A stretch of DNA of 6,232 nt, taken from Deltaproteobacteria bacterium (GTDB lineage: Bacteria; Desulfobacterota; DSM-4660; Desulfatiglandales; HGW-15). Positions 1-5,751 of the stretch are shown piece by piece; positions within the stretch are counted from its first letter, which is position 1, and each line of letters begins with the position of its first letter. Below the pieces are notes generated by a model, which saw nothing but the letters and a program-made list of their open reading frames with translations, ran no database searches and was not told the DNA's origin. Made by a program: the position numbers and the translations under genes. The DNA lies in the NCBI GenBank assembly GCA_024641835.1, contig JAHECH010000281.1, positions 1 through 6,232 of the forward strand, in the 5' to 3' direction.

Positions 1-1039
1 GCAGCCCTGTGAAGGAGCTGGCCGAGGCGCCGCTGAGGTCGTTACCGGTCTTGGCCTTATACATCGTATTGATCTGCCCGGCCACCTTCTTGACCGTGAC
101 GACCTGGGGCAAAAACACCGTTCGTGTGAGGACGCCGACGATGTCATCACCCAGGGTGTTACGAAACTCAGGCGTTTCAAATCCCGCGTCTTGCCCCCAG
201 ATCAGCCTGGGTTTTGCTTTCTCCGCCTTCAAGCTTTTGAGCATGAGTATGGCGTCAGAAGTGTAAGAGGCGAAAAGCATGGCATCTGTTTTTGCGGCTT
301 TCAGAGAGCGCACTTCATTTGAGAGGTCCGTTGATTGGCTGGCATAGAGAAGTGCCTTTTTCAGATTAAACTTGTACTCCTTTGCGAAATGCTTGATGCT
401 CTCTGTAACCATGGATCCCCATTCCGTGTTTTCACAGGCAGAAGCAAGGGTCCGGATGTGCGCCTTGGAAGCCTTTTTGACACCCTTCACTTTCCCTTCA
501 TTCAATCCCTTCAGGAATTCGAAGAGATCCTTTGTGAAAGTCACGTCATTAGGCGTTGTTCGCCAAAACCACTTGAAGCCCCTTTTTGTCAGGTCGGGTG
601 AGGTGGAGGAGCCATTGATCATGGGGATGCCGTACTGCTCACACACGGCGCTCACGGTCTTGGTCACCGAGCTATGGTAACAACCCAGGATTCCGACCAC
701 CTTGTCATCCAGTATCAGCTTCTTGGCCAAGTCAGCCCCCAAGGTGGGGTTTCCTTCATGATCTTTGATGATGAGCGTAATCTTTGCCCCGCCGAGGGAC
801 TTGATACCCGCGTTCTTAGCCATGCTCATGGCAATGTCGGGCATCGCATTGTTTGCGATCTCTGTGGCCAGCTCCGCTCCTGCTCGGAGCTCTCGTCCCG
901 CCGCCGCTGCAGTCCCGGTCAAAGGGTATATCACGCCGATCTTAATCTCTTCAGCAGCTAAGATACTTCCTGGGGAAAAAAGCCCTGCCATCACCGCGAG
1001 AGCCACCCAAACACAACCGATTTTCATCATTGCCTTCAT
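1..1039 (-). CDS. ABC transporter substrate-binding protein, branched-chain amino acid (LivK/Peripla_BP_6) type, 3' end outside window
   Basis: The reverse strand is open from the ATG at 1039 to the left edge (346 codons, no stop), so the C-terminus is missing; the family is usually about 380-430 residues. Residues 1-29 form a Sec signal peptide: MKAMMK, a hydrophobic stretch WVALAVMAGLF, and a likely cleavage site near ILAAEE. The mature start, EEIKIGVIYPLTGTAAAAG, is the classic first strand and ligand loop of type I periplasmic binding proteins. Further family marks are KDHEGNPT (92-99), the segment VVGILGCYHSSVT (114-126) followed by YGIPMINGSSTSPDLT (136-151), FWRTTPND (158-165) and TDAMLFASYTSDAI (251-264). 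The protein should capture a small ligand in the periplasm and pass it to a Liv-type ABC permease, which is not in the window. AGGAGG at 1047-1052, 7 nt before the ATG, supports this start. The ligand cannot be told from sequence; amino acids, amides and aromatic acids are all possible. Confidence 0.93.
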   Translation of the reverse strand, partial: MKAMMKIGCVWVALAVMAGLFSPGSILAAEEIKIGVIYPLTGTAAAAGRELRAGAELATEIANNAMPDIAMSMAKNAGIKSLGGAKITLIIKDHEGNPTLGADLAKKLILDDKVVGILGCYHSSVTKTVSAVCEQYGIPMINGSSTSPDLTKRGFKWFWRTTPNDVTFTKDLFEFLKGLNEGKVKGVKKASKAHIRTLASACENTEWGSMVTESIKHFAKEYKFNLKKALLYASQSTDLSNEVRSLKAAKTDAMLFASYTSDAILMLKSLKAEKAKPRLIWGQDAGFETPEFRNTLGDDIVGVLTRTVFLPQVVTVKKVAGQINTMYKAKTGNDLSGASASSFTGL

Positions 1040-1115
1040 CTTGATACCTCCTTTTTCTTGGCCAAAGGGCCTGGTTAACTGATGAGCCCGAACCGGGGAA
1101 ATCACGATGGGCAGT

Positions 1116-1130
1116 CAGTGCAAAGCACTG
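1116..1130. repeat. Perfect inverted repeat CAGTGC-AAA-GCACTG
   Basis: A 6-bp perfect inverted repeat with a 3-nt centre, about 80 nt upstream of the substrate-binding protein start codon. It could be a dimeric repressor site or a small leader hairpin. On the minus strand it is not followed by a T-run, so it is not a standard terminator. Confidence 0.45.
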
Positions 1131-1183
1131 GCGCCGCTCGTCCGTTAGAAATGATAGGGATGGGTTGTCAAAAGGCAGCCGCC

Positions 1184-1209
1184 TATGCCCTGACAGATCA
1201 TTGGGCATA
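1184..1209. repeat. Perfect inverted repeat TATGCCC-N12-GGGCATA near the transcription start
   Basis: Seven-base perfect arms (1184-1190 and 1203-1209) flank a 12-nt centre that itself contains TGA/TCA arms (1191-1193 and 1198-1200). Relative to the promoter at 1227-1255 the element would lie about 11 to 36 nt downstream of the start of transcription. That is a usual place for a repressor operator; in RNA it would form a leader hairpin. Either role is inference. Confidence 0.45.
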
Positions 1210-1226
1210 TCGTTCACAATTTCAGC

Positions 1227-1255
1227 AATATAGGAAAATCACCCGAGCGTGTCAA
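1227..1255 (-). promoter_or_regulatory. Sigma-70-type promoter for the substrate-binding protein gene
   Basis: Read on the minus strand, a perfect -35 box TTGACA (1255-1250) is followed by exactly 17 nt and a -10 box TATATT (1232-1227, five of six consensus bases). The expected start of transcription is near 1220. The -35 box begins only 20 nt past the hydro-lyase stop codon, so the binding protein can be expressed separately from the upstream gene. Confidence 0.65.
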
Positions 1256-1275
1256 GGCTGAACAGGCGAGGAAAA

Positions 1276-2058
1276 TCAGAGCAAAGTCAGGTGCTCGTCT
1301 TTGAGGTCTGAGACGAACATGTGCCCCGGAGCATGGGTGATGACCAGGGGTAAACAAGCGGATATGGCCGCCAGAGTGGACGTCACTCCACAGGCCCAAA
1401 ATACGGGTATCTCCCCGGCGCAGATAGTCACAGGATCGCCAAACTCAGGCTTGTTCAGGTCTTGGATGCCAATCGCTTCCGGGGACCCCATATGAACCGG
1501 CGCGCCGTGGGTGAGGTGAAAACGCGTGGTCACCTGCACGGCTCTCACTGCTTGCTCCGGCGTCATAGGCCTCATGCTCACGACCATGGGACAGGAAAAG
1601 GGCCCGGCTGATGCACAGGGCTTGCTGGTGATGTACATGGAGACATTCTTCCCTTCTTCCATGTTTCTTATTGGAAGCCCCGCAGCAAGCATCGCATTTT
1701 CAAAGGAGAAACTGCAGCCCAGCAAAAAACTCACCATGTCTTTGTGGAAAAGATGGCCCACCTCTTCCACCTCGGCCTTGAGCACCCCCTTCTCATATAC
1801 CCTGTATTTGGGCAAATCAGTCCTCAGGTCTGCGCCCGGTGCTATCCTCGGCTCAGTCTGGCCCGGCTCCAGGACATCCAGGATGGGGCAGGGTTTGGGA
1901 TTTCGCACGCAGAAGAGCAAGAAGTGAAATGCTTCTTCTTTGGGAAGCATGACCAGGTTGGCCTGAACCCACCCTGGTGCAAGGCCCGTGGTCGGCTTGC
2001 TCCACTGCCTGTTCCTGATGAGTCTTCGCAATTGCGCAGCAGACATGTTGTTTTCCAT
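1276..2058 (-). CDS. D-glutamate cyclase / DUF1445 family putative hydro-lyase
   Basis: This 260-residue protein matches the family in length and in nearly all conserved blocks: RIAPGADLRTDLPKYRVY (71-88), FLLGCSFSFENAML (111-124), HGAPVHMGSPEAIGI (184-198), FWACGVT (220-226) and ITHAPGHMFVSDL (240-252). There is no signal peptide or membrane segment, so it is probably cytoplasmic. Bacterial members (YcsI/UPF0317) are annotated as putative hydro-lyases, and the related mammalian enzyme DGLUCY converts D-glutamate to 5-oxo-D-proline. Bacterial members often sit near 5-oxoprolinase-type genes, but none is seen here; the neighbours are a substrate-binding protein and a nucleobase-type permease. 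The substrate here is therefore uncertain. The ATG at 2058 gives the full family N-terminus but lacks a well-spaced Shine-Dalgarno site. An in-frame ATG at 2046 (Met5) is an alternative. Confidence 0.9.
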   Translation of the reverse strand: MENNMSAAQLRRLIRNRQWSKPTTGLAPGWVQANLVMLPKEEAFHFLLFCVRNPKPCPILDVLEPGQTEPRIAPGADLRTDLPKYRVYEKGVLKAEVEEVGHLFHKDMVSFLLGCSFSFENAMLAAGLPIRNMEEGKNVSMYITSKPCASAGPFSCPMVVSMRPMTPEQAVRAVQVTTRFHLTHGAPVHMGSPEAIGIQDLNKPEFGDPVTICAGEIPVFWACGVTSTLAAISACLPLVITHAPGHMFVSDLKDEHLTLL

Positions 2059-2065
2059 GAGCCCA

Positions 2066-2095
2066 TTTATCCCCGATTTCCCACTGTTATGTCAA
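2066..2095 (-). promoter_or_regulatory. Candidate promoter of the hydro-lyase gene
   Basis: On the minus strand a perfect TTGACA (2095-2090) is followed after 18 nt by GATAAA (2071-2066, four of six consensus bases). Transcription would start within a base or two of the ATG at 2058. The mRNA would then be nearly leaderless, or translation would start at Met5 (2046). The perfect -35 box is the main support. Confidence 0.4.
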
Positions 2096-2115
2096 GGCCG
2101 TTCGCAGATTTTCCC

Positions 2116-2144
2116 TTGCCACTTTTCCACTTTGGCTTTATCCT
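2116..2144 (+). promoter_or_regulatory. Candidate promoter facing the kinase remnant and permease
   Basis: TTGCCA (2116-2121, five of six -35 bases) is followed after 17 nt by TATCCT (2139-2144, four of six -10 bases). The site lies in the 231-bp divergent gap 2059-2289, back to back with the hydro-lyase promoter. It would drive the remnant and permease with a leader of about 140 nt to the ATG at 2290. I saw nothing else convincing in this gap. The match is modest. Confidence 0.3.
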
Positions 2145-2289
2145 GTCTAGAGGGCGTTCAGAGTGTACATTTCATTTTGGCAAGACAATTACCTCCAAGC
2201 TTTTAGGGCTGATGAAGGATACCCCGAATATTGAAGTGCGCATTCGTAAGATGAAGTGAAAGCTCCCGCTTTCCGGAGGCAGTTAGTTC

Positions 2290-2590
2290 ATGAAGCTTGA
2301 TATGCCCGTTCCTTTTGGGAAGTTGCTCTGGTTTCAAGAAAAACTGGGCCTGACCGAGCACGACCTGAAACTGTTCAGCACCTACCGCCATATCCTCATC
2401 CAGAAGAAAGAGGAATTTGCCGATAAGCTTTATTCTCGTCCCCTTTTTCTCATCCAAGGCTTATGGCACGGGTTTCGGCCTTCCCATTGCCCAGCTCGCT
2501 GCCAGGCGAAACCTGGGCGATATCTTTCTGGAGCCTGCTCCCGGAGAAGGGACAAAGTGCGTGGTTCAGCTCCCTATCCCTGACGCGTAG
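2290..2590 (+). pseudogene. Remnant of a globin-sensor histidine kinase with a large internal deletion
   Basis: From the ATG at 2290 (GGAGG at 2275-2279, 10 nt upstream) the frame reads as the start of a globin-like sensor domain, with LGLTEHDLKLFSTYRHIL and then KKEEFADKLY (about residues 19-48). Near 2430-2440 this identity stops and the frame runs through Arg/Pro-rich nonsense to a TGA at 2581-2583. In the next frame, from about 2432 to the TAG at 2588-2590, the sequence is instead the end of a histidine kinase ATPase domain: ILVPFFSSKAYGTGFGLPIA, containing the G2-box GTGFGL, then GEGTKCVVQLPIPDA. An intact kinase of this type would need several hundred more residues (rest of the sensor, HisKA, N and G1 boxes). 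The parts are in the right order and strand, so one internal deletion with a frame change explains it. The product cannot signal. An assembly join is the main alternative. Confidence 0.8.
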
Positions 2591-2615
2591 GATCCCAGGA
2601 GTGATCCCTGTTACT

Positions 2616-3947
2616 GTGCAAGAAACGAAACCCGACTATCTTTATGATCTCGACGAGCGGCCCCCCTTTTATTACGCCCTTCTCTACGGCCTGCAATGGG
2701 CATTCATCATGTTCCCTGCCATCATCATGGCCGCCACCCTCAGCGTCAGTGCTTTCAGCCCAGGCCATCTGGATGGTGTCCGATTCCTTCAGTTAAGCCT
2801 GTTGACATCCGGTATCTTTACCATCATCCAGACTTTATGGGGCCACAGGTACCCCTTGCTGGAAGGGCCGTCCACAGCTTTGATTCTTTCATTCATTCTT
2901 CTCGCGCCTCTAGGGCTTCCTGTGATTCAAGGGGGCATGATCCTTGGAGCATTGCTTCTGATTATTGCCGTTCTCTCAAAGCAGCTGGAAAGGCTTTCCC
3001 GGCTTTTCACTCCCAATGTGATCGGTGTCATTCTCATTTTAATCGCTCTTGGCCTTCTCGGTCCCTTGATACGATTCATGACCGGTGCAGACCATCAACA
3101 TCCTCAAGGAGAGGGAGCGATCTTCCTTATCAGCCTTGTCTTGACACTCTTTATTGCAACCACTTCTTATCGCCTCCCAGGCATTTGGAAAACCGTCAGT
3201 ATTCTCATCGGCATGATCGCTGGGTCGATCCTATTCCTCTTCATGGGCCGTCTTGAACTGAGAACCCTGGCCTCAGCATCATGGTTCACTTTTTCTCCTC
3301 GCTGGATGGCTACGACTCCAGGCTTCTCCTGGTCCGCCCTGGTCTCATTTGCTTGCGCCTATCTTGCCGTGATGGTGAACAGCCTCGGAAGCCTTCAAGG
3401 GATTGCAGCCATTACAGACCAGCAAAGGTTAGCCAAATCCATTCCTCGCGGCATCTTCGTGAACGGACTTGGAGGGATCTTTTGTGGTCTCTTGGGTGTG
3501 GTAGGGACGGTGAGCTATAGCATGAGTCCTGGTGTTATCCTCGTGAACCGGGTTGCGAGCAGATTTACCGTCACCTATTGCGGCGTCATCTTGGCCCTTG
3601 CGGCTTTCATTCCCAAGCTTGCCGCCCTGCTCTCCCTGGTCCCTGCGCCTGTGGTAGGTGCTGCCCTTTGTGTTGCCCTGGGCGGCCAGGTGGGCGTCGG
3701 CATTTCCGCAGTGGCTTCCCAGAGGCTCACGTTCCGGGATTATTTTGTTGTAGGGATACCTCTCCTCATTGGTTCGATGGTCGGGTTTCTTCCTCAAAAC
3801 CTCTTCGACGCGCTCCCTGGGTCCCTGCAGGTTTTCATGGCCAACAGCCTTATTGCAGGAATTGCCCTGGTTCTTTTCCTGGAACACGTCCTGCTGCGCA
3901 AAGGCGAGGAAAAAGCGAAAACCGAATACGGACGCGAGACAACCTAA
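2616..3947 (+). CDS. NCS2-family nucleobase (xanthine/uracil-type) permease, divergent
   Basis: About 443 residues with 12-14 hydrophobic segments, beginning with DLDERPPFYYALLYGLQWAF, the usual NCS2 opening. Other family blocks are YPLLEGPSTALIL (TM3 region), FTPNVIGVILILIALGLLGP, PAPVVGAALCVALGG, and a C-terminal LPGSLQVFMANSLIAGIAL. It should be an inner-membrane symporter for a purine, pyrimidine or related ring compound. The two segments that carry substrate-binding glutamates in UraA read AVMVNSLGSLQG and VSYSMSPGVILVNR here, with no acidic residue in either, so the substrate may differ. The frame is open back to an ATG at 2463, but that stretch overlaps the kinase remnant in another frame and is not permease-like. 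GTG at 2616 (AGGAG at 2597-2601, a long 14-nt spacing) or GTG at 2601 is more likely. The stop overlaps the convergent oxidase gene by 4 nt. Confidence 0.88.
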   Translation: MQETKPDYLYDLDERPPFYYALLYGLQWAFIMFPAIIMAATLSVSAFSPGHLDGVRFLQLSLLTSGIFTIIQTLWGHRYPLLEGPSTALILSFILLAPLGLPVIQGGMILGALLLIIAVLSKQLERLSRLFTPNVIGVILILIALGLLGPLIRFMTGADHQHPQGEGAIFLISLVLTLFIATTSYRLPGIWKTVSILIGMIAGSILFLFMGRLELRTLASASWFTFSPRWMATTPGFSWSALVSFACAYLAVMVNSLGSLQGIAAITDQQRLAKSIPRGIFVNGLGGIFCGLLGVVGTVSYSMSPGVILVNRVASRFTVTYCGVILALAAFIPKLAALLSLVPAPVVGAALCVALGGQVGVGISAVASQRLTFRDYFVVGIPLLIGSMVGFLPQNLFDALPGSLQVFMANSLIAGIALVLFLEHVLLRKGEEKAKTEYGRETT

Positions 3948-5368
3948 TAGTAGACCAAAACATTCGCCATGCCGGCCATCATATGGTAGAGGTTATGGCA
4001 GTGATGGAACCATTTTCCAGGGTTATCAGCAAGGAACTCGATCTCCACTTTTTCCATGGGATTCACAATGACCGTATCCTTCTGAATCCACGTCTCTTTG
4101 GGAACATCAGGGTTGACCAGATGAAAGAAATGGCCATGGAGATGCATAGGATGGGGCTTCATGCTGCGGTTCCAGTAACCGATTCTGATTCGTTCACCCT
4201 TTGTCACAGGGAGTGGGTCCGCTTCAGGATAGACCTGCCCATTGATAGTCCAGTAGGGCGAGCGCATCCCGCCGCTCAACACTTGGGAATAGAATCTCTC
4301 AGGCGCCTCAGATGAAGGGGTATCACCGGACCCAAGAGACCTCAAATCCCAGTAAGAAACAAACCGCAACCCAGGACGGAAGAGGGGTTTAACCGGTTCT
4401 TTGGACAGGGTACCCTTGTATCTTATGGGGATGCGGAGCTCTCCTTCCCCCAAGCCTTGTTCCATAGCGGCCAGGAGCCAGTATCCCGGATTATTCGCCA
4501 CAAATTCTACGTCATATCGCTCCCCCATGCCTATGCGGAGCACATCCGTTTCAACAGGCTTAACCGGACGACCATCCGTATGAGTGATCGTAAGTCGATG
4601 ACCTGCCATGGATAGGGTGTAGATGGTGGCAGAAGAAGGATTCAGGACTCTCAATTTCACCTTGTCTCCCTGGTTGACCGTAATAGGCACTACCTCGGGA
4701 TATACTCTGCCGTTCACTGCATAGCCGTCGTAACCCGGTTCAAGCAGTGGCGCTCTTGAGGGCGGGGTCCCCTCTCTTCCACCCATCATCCCCATAAGGA
4801 TGTTAGCGCGCTTGCGCGGGGCTGAAACCCCTCCCTCGTCCATCATCACCCAGTCTTCCAACATGAGCGTGTATTCACGATCATATGCGCCTGTCATGTT
4901 TGCCGGCTCGATAATCAGAGGGCCGTAGAGGCCCTGATCGAGTTGATATCTTGCATGGGAGTGGTAGAGGTAGGTTCCCGCCGGCCTCGCCTCAAACTCG
5001 TAGACAAAACTCTCACCGGGTCTGACGCCCTTCTGGGTTACATCTGGCACGCCATCCATCGGATTTGGCACCGGCACCCCATGCCAGTGAATAGTCGTCT
5101 CCTCGGGCAGATAGTTCTTCAGGATGACTCGAATGACCTCCCCCTCTTTGACCCGAATCTCCGGGCCTGGTACAAGACCGTTGTAAGTCCATGCCCAGAA
5201 GTCAGGCCCTACGCCGAGATTGATTCTCGCCCTTGATGCAAATAGATGATACTCCCGGACCTTTCCCTGAGCACGAGACCTCGAAGGAAAAACGAAACCT
5301 CCAGGGAAAGAAAGCCCAACCCCAGCGCCAAGAGTCGCCTTGATAAATGTTCTCCTCGTCATGCTCAT
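3944..5368 (-). CDS. Tat-exported multicopper oxidase (three-domain, laccase/CopA-like)
   Basis: A complete 474-residue multicopper oxidase. The N-terminus MSMTRRTFIKATLGAGVG is a twin-arginine signal, so it is exported folded, probably with copper loaded. All four copper motifs are present: HWHG (His94, His96), HSH (His136, His138), HPMHLHGH (His406, 409, 411) and HCHNLYHMMAGM (His456, Cys457, His458, His462, Met467). They form the type 1 site with an axial Met and the type 2/3 cluster, so it should oxidise a substrate while reducing O2 to water. The substrate could be cuprous copper, another metal or a phenol. A Met/Gly-rich loop (ILMGMMGG, 190-197) could bind copper but lacks the long Met-rich insert of some CopA/CueO proteins. 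I chose ATG 5368 because GGTGGAG lies 7 nt upstream; ATG 5389 would overlap the preceding stop as ATGA. It is the last visible gene of the leftward operon. Confidence 0.95.
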   Translation of the reverse strand: MSMTRRTFIKATLGAGVGLSFPGGFVFPSRSRAQGKVREYHLFASRARINLGVGPDFWAWTYNGLVPGPEIRVKEGEVIRVILKNYLPEETTIHWHGVPVPNPMDGVPDVTQKGVRPGESFVYEFEARPAGTYLYHSHARYQLDQGLYGPLIIEPANMTGAYDREYTLMLEDWVMMDEGGVSAPRKRANILMGMMGGREGTPPSRAPLLEPGYDGYAVNGRVYPEVVPITVNQGDKVKLRVLNPSSATIYTLSMAGHRLTITHTDGRPVKPVETDVLRIGMGERYDVEFVANNPGYWLLAAMEQGLGEGELRIPIRYKGTLSKEPVKPLFRPGLRFVSYWDLRSLGSGDTPSSEAPERFYSQVLSGGMRSPYWTINGQVYPEADPLPVTKGERIRIGYWNRSMKPHPMHLHGHFFHLVNPDVPKETWIQKDTVIVNPMEKVEIEFLADNPGKWFHHCHNLYHMMAGMANVLVYY

Positions 5369-5385
5369 GTCAGGTCTCCACCGAA

Positions 5386-5676
5386 TCATGCGATGAGGTC
5401 TCTCTTTTTTTCCTCAAACTCCTGCTTGTTGATTTCCCCGCGGGCATACCTCTTCCTCAGGATATCCAGAGCCGTATCACCACCATGGCTCACACCCTGC
5501 CCTCCAGCACGAGAAGAAACAACAACCCAGCGGATTAGAAAAATAATTCCGACGATCACGGCAACCAAGAAAACGACCATGAGAATATGGCCGAACCAGG
5601 ACATGCCATAGCCGTATCCCAACATGCCGGATCCCATGCCCCAATCATAGCCTCTCCATTGAACGAGAGCATTCAT
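5386..5676 (-). CDS. Small membrane protein with C-terminal SHOCT domain
   Basis: A 96-residue protein in three parts. Residues 1-27 are Gly/Tyr/Met/Trp-rich (MGSGMLGYGYGMSWFGH). Residues about 28-50 form one transmembrane helix (ILMVVFLVAVIVGIIFLIRW). Residues 68-95 form a SHOCT domain (ALDILRKRYARGEINKQEFEEKK), a short helical motif common at the ends of small membrane proteins. The ATG at 5676 is backed by AGGAGG (5683-5688) with a 6-nt spacer. The gene lies 75 nt downstream of the repeat protein, and its TGA (5386-5388) lies 17 nt before the chosen oxidase start, so the three genes are probably co-transcribed. The SHOCT part should face the cytoplasm with the GYGM stretch outside, judging from the positive residues after the helix. 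Its molecular role is unknown. The shared Gly-Tyr-Gly-Met composition links it to the upstream protein. Confidence 0.88.
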   Translation of the reverse strand: MNALVQWRGYDWGMGSGMLGYGYGMSWFGHILMVVFLVAVIVGIIFLIRWVVVSSRAGGQGVSHGGDTALDILRKRYARGEINKQEFEEKKRDLIA

Positions 5677-5697
5677 GATGAACCTCCTTTAGATAGT

Positions 5698-5727
5698 GAG
5701 TGTTTCTGCAGCGAGTGCTTCTGCAGC
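5698..5727. repeat. 15-bp tandem direct repeat between operon genes
   Basis: GAGTGTTTCTGCAGC (5698-5712) is followed at once by GAGTGCTTCTGCAGC (5713-5727), 14 of 15 bases identical. It lies in the 75-nt gap between the repeat protein and the SHOCT gene, just upstream of the SHOCT ribosome binding site. It looks like a local slippage duplication. The second copy supplies one arm of the hairpin at 5713-5745. Confidence 0.75.
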
Positions 5728-5745
5728 GAAACAGCAGGAGCACTC
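5713..5745 (-). other. Intercistronic stem-loop downstream of the repeat-protein gene
   Basis: GAGTGCT (5713-5719) and AGCACTC (5739-5745) are perfect 7-bp arms. After one mismatched position, CTGC (5721-5724) pairs with GCAG (5734-5737), leaving a 9-nt loop. On the transcribed minus strand the hairpin begins 6 nt past the TGA and is not followed by a T-run, so it is not a canonical terminator for the operon. It could be a processing, stability or partial-attenuation element. On the plus strand it is followed by TTTT, but no plus-strand gene reads into it. Confidence 0.5.
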
Positions 5746-5751
5746 TTTTCA

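Larger units (their letters stand above)
1040..1226 (-). promoter_or_regulatory. Long 5' leader of the substrate-binding protein gene
   Basis: Transcription from the promoter at 1227-1255 would give a leader of roughly 180 nt before the ATG at 1039. No protein-coding frame in it looks real. It holds two perfect inverted repeats (1184-1209 and 1116-1130), a small CCCG-AAC-CGGG element (1087-1097) and the ribosome binding site. A second TTGACA (1166-1171, read leftwards) is followed after 16 nt by TCTAAC, a weak alternative promoter. I do not recognise a known riboswitch class. Post-transcriptional control is possible but is inference. Confidence 0.4.

Noticed and set aside
9..961. Several plus-strand open frames of 85-105 codons
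   Set aside because: All lie antisense to the continuous substrate-binding protein frame, which has a signal peptide, ribosome binding site and family motifs.
1144..1171. Second minus-strand promoter TTGACA-N16-TCTAAC upstream of the substrate-binding protein
   Set aside because: The -10 box is poor, and a much better promoter lies at 1227-1255; kept only as a possible secondary start.
2167..2190. Sigma-54-like TGGCA element upstream of the kinase remnant
   Set aside because: The -12 GC element is missing at the required spacing.
1744..2259. Plus-strand open frame of 171 codons over the hydro-lyase and the divergent gap
   Set aside because: Most of it is antisense to the conserved hydro-lyase blocks, and its product matches nothing I recognise.
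3429..3887. Minus-strand open frame of 152 codons inside the permease gene
   Set aside because: It is highly charged and low in hydrophobic structure, typical of the antisense reading of a membrane protein gene.
3578..4315. Plus-strand open frame of 245 codons spanning the end of the permease and the oxidase
   Set aside because: It is Arg/Pro/His-rich with no recognisable domain, and it lies across two clearly real genes in other frames.
5713..5750. Rho-independent terminator on the plus strand (hairpin followed by TTTT)
   Set aside because: No plus-strand gene reads into this position, and the T-run is short.
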